From positions 1-64,000 of the forward strand of contig NZ_MJAJ01000015.1 in assembly GCF_001746365.1 (NCBI RefSeq): a DNA stretch of 64,000 nt, written 5' to 3'. Source of the stretch: Streptomyces sp. LUP30 (GTDB lineage: Bacteria; Actinomycetota; Actinomycetes; Streptomycetales; Streptomycetaceae). The notes beneath the pieces were generated by a model that was given only the letters and a program-made list of their open reading frames with translations, had not been told where the DNA came from and did not search any database. The position numbers were made by a program, and so were the translations under genes. Position 1 is the first letter of the stretch; each line of letters opens with the position of its first letter. Positions 1 through 8,555 of the stretch are shown here, one piece after another.

Positions 1-1644
1 CGGCGCCGGGTCACCCGCGGCCGGCCTCGCGGCCGCCGCCGCGCCCGCCCCCAGCAGCGCCCGGCCGTGCGCCGACAACGCGCCCCGGCCGGTCACGCCC
101 AGCAGTTCGGCCTCGGTCAACGTCCAGCGGGCGAGCCGGGACCGCAGATCGTCGTCCCCCCGGGAGCCATGAGCGCCGTGAGCGCCGTGGGGACTCTGCG
201 AGTTGTAGGGGCCGTGAGCACCCTGGGCGGCCGGGGCGGTCGGGGAGCTCTGCGGACCGTGCGCGGTCGCGGCGCCCTGCGGTTGCGGTCCGCGCAACGG
301 GCGCTCCCAGCGCAACCGCGCCAGCACCGCCTCCGCGTCCGGCACGGCCCCCTCCGGCAACCCCGCCAGCAGCGTCAGCACCCGGCGCCGCACCTCCGGC
401 GCGGCCGACCGGTCCAGGCCGGGACCCAGTGCCGACAGCGCCCGCTCCTTGAGATCCCGGCCGCCGACCACCCCCGACGTCCGGGTCGCCGACAGCCAGG
501 CCTCCGCCAGCTGCGCCCACCGCTCGGCCGGCGGCCGCTCCAGCCAGTCGTCGTACTCCGGGGTCGCCGCGTACCGCTCGTCCGCCTCACCGTCGGAGGC
601 GAGCAGGCCCGCCGCGTACGCCAGCTCCACCCAGAACGCGGCCACCGGCTCGGACACGTCCAGCGCGACGGCCGTCCGCTTGAGGTCGCGCACGCTCAGC
701 CCACCGGCCCGCAGCACCGCCGGACCGCCCTCGTCCCACTCCTTCAGCAGCTCCTCGACCGTCGTCAGCGCGGTGTACGCCTGCCCGGCCGCCGTCGCGT
801 CCACCACCTGGGGACGATGCGTCACCAGCGGCTGAACGGCGGGCGGCGTCGGCTCGGGCGACCGGTGGGCACGGCCCGCCCGCAGATGCAGGGCCACCTC
901 GCGCGGCAGGACGACCGTCCCGGGCGCGGTCGGCAGCAGCAGCCCGCGATCGAGCAGCCACCGCAGATGAGCCGCCGGTTCGGCCGTGACCTGACCGTAG
1001 GGCGGCCCCCACACCAGCCGCTCCAGCACATCGAGGGAACCGGCCGGCGCCTTGGCGAGCAACGCGGCCATCTTCCGGCGACGCGAGAACAGCGAGGAGA
1101 GCGCGGAGACGGCGGACACCGAGTCGTGCGTGGACGGCAGTCCGGCGTTCGCCACGAACTCCTGGATCCGGCCCGGCGACATCCCCGCCGTCGCCTCCCG
1201 CACGCTCGGCCCGAGCCCCGTCGGCGACGGGTGCTGCGGGGACGGCGCGAGCAGCTCCCGGGCGGTCCGCACGAGTCGCAGCCGGTCGTCCGCGCCCCAC
1301 ACCAGAGCCTGTTCGCGCAGGGCCGTCAACGCACCGGGAAGCGCGGCCGCGACCGCCGGGTCGCGCGCGTCGCCCGCCATCAGAGCGAGCAGCTCGTCCC
1401 ACGTCGCCGGATCGCCGGCCACGGCCAGCGCCTCCGCGGTCTGCAGCGCGAACGCGTCGAGCCGTTCCAGCGCACGCACCACGGAGGCACGGGTGCCGGC
1501 CCGGGTGGCGAGCTGGGTGAGGTCCGTGGGGACCGGCGTGATGAGGTCGGGGCGGGCGCGCAGCAGCGCGGCCAGGGAAGCGTCGTCCCGGGCGCGGAGC
1601 GCTTCCGCGAGGGACCGGGGGGCCTGTTGGTCCGCGGTGCTCAT
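1..1644 (-). CDS. Helicase-associated (XPB/Ssl2-type) domain protein, 3' end cut off by window
   Basis: The reading frame runs from ATG at 1644 to the left edge with no stop, so 548 N-terminal residues are visible. It opens with MSTADQQAPRSLAEALRARD and continues as alternating helices (LITPVPTDLTQLATRAGT, ALERLDAFALQTAEALA), resembling a winged-helix-like N-terminal half. Overall it resembles the actinobacterial helicase C-terminal-domain protein (mycobacterial Rv0862c type, about 750 aa) that is encoded beside an XPB/Ssl2 helicase. The diagnostic C-terminal domain and any partner helicase lie outside the window. A low-complexity Ala/Gly/His stretch (about residues 470-500) precedes the cut end. 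A role in DNA repair is inferred from the family only. The nearby cold-shock gene fits similar neighbourhoods in mycobacteria. Confidence 0.8.
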   Translation of the reverse strand, partial: MSTADQQAPRSLAEALRARDDASLAALLRARPDLITPVPTDLTQLATRAGTRASVVRALERLDAFALQTAEALAVAGDPATWDELLALMAGDARDPAVAAALPGALTALREQALVWGADDRLRLVRTARELLAPSPQHPSPTGLGPSVREATAGMSPGRIQEFVANAGLPSTHDSVSAVSALSSLFSRRRKMAALLAKAPAGSLDVLERLVWGPPYGQVTAEPAAHLRWLLDRGLLLPTAPGTVVLPREVALHLRAGRAHRSPEPTPPAVQPLVTHRPQVVDATAAGQAYTALTTVEELLKEWDEGGPAVLRAGGLSVRDLKRTAVALDVSEPVAAFWVELAYAAGLLASDGEADERYAATPEYDDWLERPPAERWAQLAEAWLSATRTSGVVGGRDLKERALSALGPGLDRSAAPEVRRRVLTLLAGLPEGAVPDAEAVLARLRWERPLRGPQPQGAATAHGPQSSPTAPAAQGAHGPYNSQSPHGAHGAHGSRGDDDLRSRLARWTLTEAELLGVTGRGALSAHGRALLGAGAAAAARPAAGDPAP

Positions 1645-1809
1645 CTTGCCCACGGTAGCGGTAGACGCCCCCGGTGGCCGCGCCCCCGGCCCCGCCGCCG
1701 AGCTTCGAAGCTCCCGCGCGCCCGCGCCGGTCCCCGGCGGGCCGCACGTCGCGGCCCGCGTCGGCGACGAGTACCCGGCGGGCGCGGGCGGAAGCGGTAG
1801 CTTCTTCCC

Positions 1810-2826
1810 GTGGGGATCGAGAGCGACCAAGTCGTCTACGAGTATCTGAGCCGCGTCGGCGACGTCGCGCAGCAGCGGCAGTTGTCGTCGGCCACCCGGA
1901 TGCGGCTCGTCTCCGAGCTGCGCGACGAGATCGACCGGCGCCGGGCCAAGGCCGCCGTCGACTCTCCCGCCGCCGTCCGCCGCATCATCGACCGGCTCGG
2001 CAGTCCCGACGACATCGTCGCCGCCGCCGCCGGGACCGGCGCCGGCGCGCCGCAGCCGCCGGCCCCCGCCGTGCCCGTGCAGCGCGACCGCGAGGAGACG
2101 GCGCGGCCGCCGAAGGGGATCCGGCGCGTCGTGCCCCGGCCCCGGACCGGCGCACCGCCCGCCGCCCCCTCCGACGCGCCGTCACCGCCGCACCGCGCCC
2201 CCGCGCACGAGCTGGGCGACAGCCGGGAGACACCCGACTGGTGGCTGCACGAGCCGACCCCGTTCGGCCCCGGCGAGGACGTGCACGGCTTCGTCGGCGG
2301 TGTGGAGATCCCTGACCTGCTCAAGCCCCCGCCCCGCCGGGACCCCGAGAAGGAGGCCGCCGAGCGGAAGGCCGCCGAGGAGCAGGCCGCCCGGAAGGCC
2401 GCCGACGGCGACGAGACGATCGACGACGAGGGCGCCGCCCGCCCGCGCCGTCGGCTCCCCTTCGTCAGGGCGTCCGGCGCGCAGGCCCGGCGCTGGAGCA
2501 ACCCCCTCCTGCTGATCGCCGCCTGCTGCCTGGTCGTCGGCGCGGTGCTCGGGAACTGGTACGGGCTGCTCCTGGGCTGGCTGATCGCCTACGCCTCGCG
2601 GCGGCTGACCGACCGTGAGACGAAGCTCGCGGTCGTGTGGCTGCCGGGGCTCGCGCTCACGGCCGGGCTCGTCTGGCTGTGGGGGCGTTCCGAGGGGCGC
2701 TGGGGCGAGCCCATCGCCGAGGGACACATGAACGAAGCGGTCGCCGGGACCTGGCCGTGGGTGATCCGGGGCGCGGCCGTGACGTCGGCCCTGTTCCTGG
2801 TCTGGCGCTCACAGCGGCAGAGGTGA
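1810..2826 (+). CDS. Conserved membrane protein, soluble N-terminal half and 3-4 C-terminal TM segments
   Basis: 338 aa from GTG at 1810. Residues about 1-75 form a compact helical domain (VVYEYLSRVGDVAQQRQL, RMRLVSELRDEIDRRR, RIIDRLGSPDDIVAAAAG) resembling the HAAS-type domain of actinobacterial membrane proteins. A Pro/Ala/Arg-rich linker follows, then an acidic/Lys-rich coiled segment around 190-215 (EKEAAERKAAEEQAARKAA). Hydrophobic segments begin near residues 230, 250, 275 and 312. The protein ends in a short basic tail. It diverges from the helicase-associated gene across about 165 bp. Function is unknown; a membrane sensor or scaffold is possible. Confidence 0.8.
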   Translation: MGIESDQVVYEYLSRVGDVAQQRQLSSATRMRLVSELRDEIDRRRAKAAVDSPAAVRRIIDRLGSPDDIVAAAAGTGAGAPQPPAPAVPVQRDREETARPPKGIRRVVPRPRTGAPPAAPSDAPSPPHRAPAHELGDSRETPDWWLHEPTPFGPGEDVHGFVGGVEIPDLLKPPPRRDPEKEAAERKAAEEQAARKAADGDETIDDEGAARPRRRLPFVRASGAQARRWSNPLLLIAACCLVVGAVLGNWYGLLLGWLIAYASRRLTDRETKLAVVWLPGLALTAGLVWLWGRSEGRWGEPIAEGHMNEAVAGTWPWVIRGAAVTSALFLVWRSQRQR

Positions 2827-2896
2827 CGGCGCCCGCGGCGCCGCGGGTGACGGCGGCGCCGGCCGGCGCGCGCTCCCGACCGGCGACAATGGCGCC

Positions 2897-3514
2897 ATGA
2901 CCGTCACTCCCGCCCGCACCGTCGGCTTCGACCTCGACATGACCCTCATCGACTCCCGCCCCGGCATCCGTGCCTGCTGGCAGGAGCTGTCGGCGCGGAC
3001 CGGGAGGTACGTCGACGCCGATCTGGTGGTGACCCGGCTGGGGCCGCCGCTGGCGCAGGAGATGGCGCACTGGTTCCCGGCGAGCGAGATACCGGCGATG
3101 GCCGATCTCTACCGCGAGATCTACCCGGAGTTCGCCGTCGCGGGCACGCTCGCGATGCCCGGCGCCCACGAGGCCGTCGACGCGGTCCGGACGGCCGGCG
3201 GACGGGCGATCGTCGTCACCGCGAAGTGGGAGCCGAACGCCAGGCTCCACATGGAACACCTGGGCATGCGGCCCGACGCGGTGATCGGCGACCTGTGGGC
3301 GGCGCAGAAGGCGCAGGCCCTGCGCGAGCACGGCGCGTCCGTCTACGTCGGCGATCACGTGGGGGACGTGCGCGGCGCCCGTGCCGCCGGGGCGTTCTCG
3401 GTCGGGGTGGCCACCGGACCGTGCAGCGCGGCGGAGCTGACCGAGGCCGGCGCGGACGTCGTCCTCGACGATCTGACGCGGTTCGCGCAGTGGTTCGCGG
3501 CCTACGAGGGCTGA
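2897..3514 (+). CDS. HAD-superfamily hydrolase (phosphatase-like)
   Basis: 205 aa, ATG at 2897. All HAD motifs are visible: motif I DLDMTLID near residue 12 (nucleophile Asp and acid Asp), motif II VVTAK near residue 109, a Lys in the AAQKAQAL helix serving as motif III, and motif IV GDHVGD near 152. The helical cap between motifs I and II is of the phosphoglycolate-phosphatase/GmhB-like size. It is predicted to be a cytoplasmic small-molecule phosphatase. The substrate cannot be read from sequence. Its last 13 bp overlap the 3' end of the convergent small membrane-protein gene. Confidence 0.9.
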   Translation: MTVTPARTVGFDLDMTLIDSRPGIRACWQELSARTGRYVDADLVVTRLGPPLAQEMAHWFPASEIPAMADLYREIYPEFAVAGTLAMPGAHEAVDAVRTAGGRAIVVTAKWEPNARLHMEHLGMRPDAVIGDLWAAQKAQALREHGASVYVGDHVGDVRGARAAGAFSVGVATGPCSAAELTEAGADVVLDDLTRFAQWFAAYEG

Positions 3515-3759
3515 CCCCCGCCCCGAGCCTGACGGCGTCCCGCGGCGGCGGACCGCAGGACGCCCGCGGCGGCGACCAGGAAGCCGACGCCCATCAGCAT
3601 GCACAGTCCGAACATGTACGTCGGAAAAGGCGTCGTGCCGAGCAGCAGCGGGGCCACCGTGACGAGTGTGGCCACGGCGCCGACGAAGAACACGACGGCC
3701 CCGGCACGGATCAGTCGGTCACCGGCGGCGGCGGAATTCGTTTGGGTTTTGTCACGCAC
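3502..3759 (-). CDS. Small membrane protein, two TM helices
   Basis: 85 aa from ATG at 3759. Hydrophobic stretches at about residues 17-42 (RAGAVVFFVGAVATLVTVAP) and 48-70 (MFGLCMLMGVGFLVAAAGVL) predict two membrane helices, with a basic Gly/Gln-rich tail. It is convergent with and overlaps the HAD gene by 13 bp, and is divergent from the cold-shock gene. Function unknown. The length and hairpin topology match many orphan actinobacterial membrane proteins. Confidence 0.75.
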   Translation of the reverse strand: MRDKTQTNSAAAGDRLIRAGAVVFFVGAVATLVTVAPLLLGTTPFPTYMFGLCMLMGVGFLVAAAGVLRSAAAGRRQARGGGQPS

Positions 3760-3804
3760 CCGACCAGGGTAGTTCCCAGCCCTGAGGAACAGCCGGGGGA
3801 CGTC

Positions 3805-3832
3805 TTGTCACCGGCCCGAAGACCATTAGCCT
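3805..3832 (+). promoter_or_regulatory. Candidate sigma-HrdB promoter of the cold-shock gene
   Basis: TTGTCA at 3805-3810, 16 nt, then TAGCCT at 3827-3832, close to the Streptomyces TTGACN/TAGRRT pattern. It would leave a 5' leader of about 105 nt before the GTG at 3945. Inferred by eye, no start-site data. Confidence 0.5.
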
Positions 3833-3839
3833 TGGTACC

Positions 3840-3861
3840 GGCGGGTCGTGGACGACCCGCC
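3840..3861 (+). promoter_or_regulatory. Inverted repeat at the start of the cold-shock mRNA
   Basis: Ten-base arms GGCGGGTCGT (3840-3849) and ACGACCCGCC (3852-3861) separated by two bases form a perfect palindrome just downstream of the proposed -10. It may be an operator or a 5'-terminal hairpin. A second weak pairing, AAGAGC with GCTCTT (about 3873-3903), lies further along the leader. Confidence 0.5.
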
Positions 3862-3944
3862 CAAGTGCTATCAAGAGCCGTTCCGCAGCGGTTCAGAGCT
3901 CTTTCCGACGCAGTTTCCCGACGAGTACGAGGACGAGGACAGAC

Positions 3945-4328
3945 GTGCCTACCGGCAAGGTCAAGTGGTTCAACAGTGAGAAGGGCTTCGGCTTTCTCTC
4001 CCGCGACGACGGCGGTGACGTCTTCGTGCATTCCTCGGTCCTCCCCGCCGGAGTCGAGGCACTGAAGCCGGGCCAGCGAGTGGAGTTCGGCGTCGTCGCC
4101 GGACAGCGCGGTGACCAGGCGCTCTCCGTCGTCATCCTCGACCCCACCCCGTCGGTCGCCGCCGCACAGCGCAGGAAGCCCGACGAACTGGCCTCCATCG
4201 TCCAGGACCTGACCACCCTCCTCGAGAACATCACCCCGATGCTGGAGAAGGGCCGTTACCCGGAGAAGACCTCCGGCAAGAAGATCGCCGGACTGCTGCG
4301 CGCGGTCGCCGACCAGCTGGACGTCTGA
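3945..4328 (+). CDS. Cold-shock-domain protein with C-terminal extension (CspA family)
   Basis: 127 aa from GTG at 3945, preceded by a purine-rich GAGGACGAGGACAG ribosome site. Residues 1-66 are a cold-shock domain: KVKWFN, RNP1-like KGFGFLS and RNP2-like DVFVHSS. A roughly 60-residue extension (RRKPDELASIVQDLTTLLEN onward) ends in a helix. This length resembles the larger actinobacterial Csp (mycobacterial CspB-like) rather than the 67-aa class. The predicted role is single-stranded nucleic-acid binding or RNA chaperone. The long structured leader suggests post-transcriptional temperature control as in other csp mRNAs, which is an inference. It is convergent with mqnD. Confidence 0.93.
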   Translation: MPTGKVKWFNSEKGFGFLSRDDGGDVFVHSSVLPAGVEALKPGQRVEFGVVAGQRGDQALSVVILDPTPSVAAAQRRKPDELASIVQDLTTLLENITPMLEKGRYPEKTSGKKIAGLLRAVADQLDV

Positions 4329-4341
4329 GGCGGGCGTCGGC

Positions 4342-4360
4342 GACCGGGCGGCGGCCGGTC
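4342..4360. terminator. Stem-loop between csp and mqnD
   Basis: GACCGG (4342-4347) and CCGGTC (4355-4360) flank a 7-nt GC loop between two convergent genes. It could end both transcripts. There is no T-run, as is common in Streptomyces. Confidence 0.45.
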
Positions 4361-5213
4361 ACGGGAAGTCGAGCGCACCGGGGCCGAGGGGCGGCAGCAG
4401 TCCCTCGGCCGCGGCGCGGGTGAGCAGGCCGCGGACCGCCGCCCGGCCGTCCTCGCCCAGATCCGCCGTGAACTCGTTGACGTACAGGCCGATGTGCTGG
4501 TCGGCGACGGACGGGTCCATCTCCTGGGCGTGTTCCATCACGTACGGGCGGGAGACCTCGGGCTCGTCCCAGGCGGCCCGCACGGAGGCGCGGATCGAGT
4601 CGGCCAGCCGGGTCAGCGCGGCCGCCCCCAGCGAGCGCTTGGCGATGATCGCGCCGAGCGGGATCGGCAGGCCGGTCGTGGACTCCCAGTGCTCGCCCAT
4701 GTCCGCGAGCTTGTGCAGTCCGTAGTTCCGGTAGGTGAAGCGCGCCTCGTGGATGACGAGCCCCGCGTCGACCTTGCCGTCCCGCACCGCCGGCATGATC
4801 TCGTGGAACGGCATGACGACGATCTCGCCGACGCCGCCGGGGACCGTGTCCGCGGCCCACAGGCGGAACAGCAGGTAGGCCGTGGAGCGCTCGCTCGGCA
4901 CGGCGACCGTGCGCCCGGTGAGGTCGGCCCCCGGCTCACCGGTGAGGACCAGCGGCCCGCAGCCCCGGCCCAGCGCGCCCCCGCAGGGCAGCAGCGCGTA
5001 CTCGTCGAGGACGTACGGCAGGACGGCGTACGACACCTTCAGCACGTCGAACTCGCCGCGTTCGGCCATGCCGTTGGTGAGGTCGATGTCCGCGAACGTC
5101 ACGTCGAGCGCGGGCGCGCCCGGCACCCGGCCGTGCGCGAGGGCGTCGAAGACGAAGGTGTCGTTGGGGCAGGGGGAGTACGCGATCTGCAGCGCCGGCT
5201 CAGTCGTGGTCAT
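4359..5213 (-). CDS. mqnD: 1,4-dihydroxy-6-naphthoate synthase (futalosine menaquinone pathway)
   Basis: 284 aa from ATG at 5213. The N-terminus YSPCPNDTFVFDALAHG with later DVLKVSYAVLPYVL and the PSERSTAYLLFRLW segment are typical of MqnD, a periplasmic-binding-protein-like fold that converts cyclic dehypoxanthinyl futalosine to 1,4-dihydroxy-6-naphthoate. A histidine near residue 148 (GLVIHEARFTY) matches the proposed catalytic His region. It overlaps the end of mqnB by 14 bp, so the pair is translationally coupled in the order mqnB-mqnD. The other mqn genes are not in this window. Confidence 0.95.
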   Translation of the reverse strand: MTTTEPALQIAYSPCPNDTFVFDALAHGRVPGAPALDVTFADIDLTNGMAERGEFDVLKVSYAVLPYVLDEYALLPCGGALGRGCGPLVLTGEPGADLTGRTVAVPSERSTAYLLFRLWAADTVPGGVGEIVVMPFHEIMPAVRDGKVDAGLVIHEARFTYRNYGLHKLADMGEHWESTTGLPIPLGAIIAKRSLGAAALTRLADSIRASVRAAWDEPEVSRPYVMEHAQEMDPSVADQHIGLYVNEFTADLGEDGRAAVRGLLTRAAAEGLLPPLGPGALDFP

Positions 5214-5928
5214 GTGCCTTCCAACTCTCCAGGACGGGTGCGAGCTTCCCGAAGGCCACGGTGAGCGCGTCGAGCGCCTCGCCGATGCGCCAGGCGGCGC
5301 GGTCGCGCGGGCCGACGGGGTTGGAGACCGCGCGGATCTCCAGTACGGCCGTGCCGTGCGCGGCGGCCGCCTCGGCCACGCCGAAGCCCTCCATCGCCTC
5401 GGCCAGCGCCCTCGGGTGGCGGGCGCGCAGGGCGGCGGCCCGGGCGGCGGTGCCGGTGACCGTCGACACGGTCAGGACGACGCCGGAACGGGCGCCGGTG
5501 GCGGCCGCGGTCTCCCGTACGAGGGATTCGGGCGGACGGTGGGTGACGGCGCCGAAGCCCAGCTCGGTCACCGGCAGGAAGCCGTCGGCGGTCTCGGCGC
5601 CCAGGTCGGCCGCGGTGATCTCGTCGGCGACGACCAGCGAGCCGACGGGCGCGGCGGGCGCGAAACCGCCGGCGATGCCGGCCGAGACGACGAGGCCGTA
5701 GGGCTCGCCCCGCAGCGCGGCGGCGGTGAGGGCGGCGGAGACGCGGGCGGCGGCCAGGGCGGGGCCGACGCCCGCGGCGAGCAGGTCGCACGCCTCGCCG
5801 GCGCGGTGCAGCGTCGCATCGGGCAGCAGGGGCCGCGGCGCCGGCTGCCCGGGCCATGCCCGTGCCACCGCGTCCCGCTCGGCGGGGACGGCGGTGGCCA
5901 CGAGGACGCGTGGGCGGGACGTGGTCAG
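5200..5928 (-). CDS. mqnB: Futalosine hydrolase (futalosine menaquinone pathway)
   Basis: About 242 aa, phosphorylase/nucleosidase fold: VLVATAVPAERDAV as first strand, SAGIAGGF near residue 75, and the ribose/base-binding EAMEGFGVA segment near 175. The enzyme splits futalosine into hypoxanthine and dehypoxanthinyl futalosine. Start choice is unusual. No ATG lies near the first strand. The best fit is CTG at 5928 in the overlap CTGA with the stop of the upstream lipoprotein gene, behind AGAAGGA. An in-frame GTG further upstream lacks a ribosome site, and GTG at 5901 would delete the first beta-strand. It is coupled to mqnD downstream. Confidence 0.93.
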   Translation of the reverse strand: MTTSRPRVLVATAVPAERDAVARAWPGQPAPRPLLPDATLHRAGEACDLLAAGVGPALAAARVSAALTAAALRGEPYGLVVSAGIAGGFAPAAPVGSLVVADEITAADLGAETADGFLPVTELGFGAVTHRPPESLVRETAAATGARSGVVLTVSTVTGTAARAAALRARHPRALAEAMEGFGVAEAAAAHGTAVLEIRAVSNPVGPRDRAAWRIGEALDALTVAFGKLAPVLESWKAHDHD

Positions 5929-6437
5929 TCGTCCTTCTTGAGCTTGAAGGACCACAGGCCGGTCGCCGCCTGGCTCTTCTTCTTGCCGTCGCCCGCCTTG
6001 ATGGTGACGAGCGTGGAGTTGCCCTGGGCGCCGTACTGCGCGTTGAAGAACACGCTGCCCGGGATCGTCCGGTAGGTCTTGTCGCTGTCCTCGGTGAGCG
6101 GCTGACCGTTCATCAGGATGGTCCAGCGCTTGTCGGCCACGTCGGGGTCGACGCCGATGCGGACGGTCTCGTCCGGGTCGACGCTGATGGACTTGATGTC
6201 CTTGTCTCCGAGGCACTGGGTCAGGGCCGCGGCCTGCAGGGCCTTCCCCTCGCCACCGCAGGTGGCCTCGGAGCTGACCGAGTCGCGGCCGACGGTGATC
6301 GTGGACAGGGGGGTCGGCTTGTCGCAGGCCGACAGGACGAGCAGTCCGGCACAAACGGCGCCGGCGGCGGCGACGGCACGGCGGCGTCGCACCACGCCGA
6401 GGACATCAGCGGCTCCGCCGCGGGGCATCGTGGTCAT
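5925..6437 (-). CDS. DUF2771-type lipoprotein
   Basis: 170 aa, ATG at 6437. A basic n-region (VVRRRRAV), hydrophobic core and lipobox LSAC with Cys near residue 38 predict export and lipidation. The mature part has two further cysteines (near 60 and 75) and ends in a basic FKLKKDD. The sequence matches the actinobacterial DUF2771 family of unknown function. Its stop overlaps the proposed mqnB start by four bases, so it probably heads an operon with mqnB and mqnD. Confidence 0.85.
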   Translation of the reverse strand: MTTMPRGGAADVLGVVRRRRAVAAAGAVCAGLLVLSACDKPTPLSTITVGRDSVSSEATCGGEGKALQAAALTQCLGDKDIKSISVDPDETVRIGVDPDVADKRWTILMNGQPLTEDSDKTYRTIPGSVFFNAQYGAQGNSTLVTIKAGDGKKKSQAATGLWSFKLKKDD

Positions 6438-6498
6438 GGCGGAAGGCTATCGGGCACGTCGGGTGGTCTCTTTACGCGGGGGGCGGCGCGGCTGTGTG

Positions 6499-7932
6499 TT
6501 ACGCCACGCGGGCCTTCGCACCGCTCCCGTGCCGCACCGAGGAGAGCAGCCCGCGGACGGTGGCCAGCCAGCCCAGCGCGACCACGGCGGCGGCCACCGA
6601 CAGGCCCAGCGAGCCGTTGAGCGGCATGACGATGCCGACCGCGCCGCCGAACACCCAGCACACCTGGAGCAGCGTCTCGGAGCGGGCGAACGCCGAGGTG
6701 CGCACGAGTTCCGGCACGTCCCGCTGGATCAGCGCGTCCAGGGACAGCTTGGCGAGGGCCTGCGAGAACCCGGCGACGGCCGCCAGACAGGCCACCAGGA
6801 ACGCGCCGAAGAACACGGCGGCCACGAGCACCGCCCCCAGCACGACGGCGACGACCGCGACGATGATCAGCTCGGGGGCCTTGGAGCGCAGCCATGCCCC
6901 GACCGCCGTCCCGAGCGCGTTGCCGACGCCCGCCGAGACGGCGACCATGCCCAGCGACACGGCCGCGCTCTGCCCGGTGAGCGGGTGCTCGCGCAGCAGG
7001 AACGCGAGGAAGAAGGTCAGGAACCCGGACAGCCAGCGCAGCGCCGCGTTGGCGCCCAGGGCGTGGGTGACGGCGATGCCGACCGTGCGCAGGCCGGGGC
7101 GTTTGACGGGATGGCGGTGGGGGCCGTGCAGGTGCTGTTCGTCGGCGGCGAGGAGGGCGACGTCCTCGCCCTTGGCGGAGTCGACCTTGCGGGGCAGGGA
7201 GAAGGACAGGAAGGTCCCGGCCACGAAGATCAGGAAGGCGCCGTAGAGCGGGTAGCGCGGGCCGAGGGCCTGCAGCCCGGCGCCGACGGGCGCGGCGACG
7301 CCGGTGGCGAGCAGGCCGCCGAGGGTGACCCGCGAGTTGGCCTTGACCAGGGAGAACCCCGGGGGCAGCAGTCGGGGCACGACGGCGCTTCTGACGACTC
7401 CGTAGGCCTTGGAGGAGACCAGTACGCCCAGCGCGGCCGGATACAGCTCGATGCTGCCGGTGGCGACGGCCCCGGACAGCACCAGCGCGAGCAGGGCGCG
7501 GGCGAGCATCGCTCCCGCCATGGCCGCGCGACGGCCGTGCGGGAGCCGGTCGAGCAGGGGGCCGATCACGGGGGCGAGGACGGTGAAGGGGGCCATGGTG
7601 ATGGCGAGGTAGAGCGCGACGCGGCCGCGGGCCTCGTCGGTGGGCACGGAGAAGAAGACCGTGGAGGCGAGCGCGACGGTGATCATGACGTCGCCGGCCC
7701 CGTTCACGGCGTGCAGCTCGATCAGCTTGCCGAGGCCGGACTCGCCGGCTCCGTGCGCGTGCGTGACCTTTCTGATGCCGCGGGCGGCGCCGGTGAACGG
7801 CAGGTTCAGGGCGCGGCCGACCGCGCGGACGGACCCGCTCATCCGGCCCGAACCGCTCACCTGGCTCCTCCCCTTGTTCCCCTTCGTCGCACCGGTCCCG
7901 GTGGCGCCCTGGGGTGTCCTTGCGGCTGCCAC
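6499..7932 (-). CDS. MFS transporter
   Basis: 477 aa from GTG at 7932. In-frame ATG codons about 30 residues in (MSGSGRMSGSVRAVG) are plausible alternative starts because the first 30 residues are low-complexity. About twelve hydrophobic helices are present. The loop after the first helices reads GPLLDRLPHGRRAAM, a DRxGRR-like MFS motif A. A charged central loop (LPRKVDSAKGEDVALLAAD) divides the halves. Substrate unknown. It is divergent from the DUF3027 gene across a 620-bp G-rich gap, and 62 bp upstream of the DUF2771 gene on the same strand. Confidence 0.88.
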   Translation of the reverse strand: MAAARTPQGATGTGATKGNKGRSQVSGSGRMSGSVRAVGRALNLPFTGAARGIRKVTHAHGAGESGLGKLIELHAVNGAGDVMITVALASTVFFSVPTDEARGRVALYLAITMAPFTVLAPVIGPLLDRLPHGRRAAMAGAMLARALLALVLSGAVATGSIELYPAALGVLVSSKAYGVVRSAVVPRLLPPGFSLVKANSRVTLGGLLATGVAAPVGAGLQALGPRYPLYGAFLIFVAGTFLSFSLPRKVDSAKGEDVALLAADEQHLHGPHRHPVKRPGLRTVGIAVTHALGANAALRWLSGFLTFFLAFLLREHPLTGQSAAVSLGMVAVSAGVGNALGTAVGAWLRSKAPELIIVAVVAVVLGAVLVAAVFFGAFLVACLAAVAGFSQALAKLSLDALIQRDVPELVRTSAFARSETLLQVCWVFGGAVGIVMPLNGSLGLSVAAAVVALGWLATVRGLLSSVRHGSGAKARVA

Positions 7933-8555
7933 CCCGTCATAGTGCCCCGGAAACGCCGTGCATAGTGCGGTTACCGCGCGTATGGCCGTGTGATCGTCGG
8001 CGCGTGGGACCGTTCCGGCAACGGTTGCGATGCGATTGTGCCGCGACCCGGAGACGGCGGTGCGGCCGGGGGGCGCGGGAGCGGCGCGGGGAGGGAGGGC
8101 GGCCGGGGGTGGTCGGAAATGCGGTGGGGACGGTGGCGGAAGGGCGTGGAGAGGCTGTGGGGAGGCCGCGAGAAGGGCGTGTGAAGGGCGTGGGAGGGCT
8201 GTGGGAAGGCGGTGGCGCCGCGGTAGTAAGGCGGTGGCAGGGCGGCGGGGAGGCCGCTCCGGGACGGCCGGAAGAGGGGGCCGGGAGGGGTCCGGGAGGG
8301 GTCCGGGGCTTTTCGAAGGGTGGGAAACGTCCCGTCGGTGTAGGCCGAGCGTCCGGGAGCAGGTAGCGTGCGTAGCGCGCCGTGGCGATCGTTCTCGGCC
8401 GCGCGCCTCCCGGACATCCCGCAGAATGGATGACAGCAGGTGCGCCCGAGCGCGATCGGGCGCGGACGTCGACGCGGTCCAGTGGTCCGCTCCGTCCGCA
8501 CCCGCCGCCTTCAGGCAGGCGCACCGAGAGACGGCGTAGGAGAGAAGCGATACCT
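7933..8555. other. 620-bp intergenic region with strong G-over-C strand bias and imperfect repeats
   Basis: No convincing gene. From about 8040 to 8330 the plus strand is packed with GGG/GGGG runs and degenerate units such as GAAGGGCGTG (8148, 8173, 8183 areas), GGGAGGGCTGTGGG and GGTCCGGGAGGGGTCCGGGG. On the minus strand this reads as a Pro-rich frame with no family resemblance. Many four-run G tracts could form G-quadruplexes. Near the MFS start, the minus strand carries two GCACTATG copies about 24 bp apart, possibly operator or -10 elements. Confidence 0.5.
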
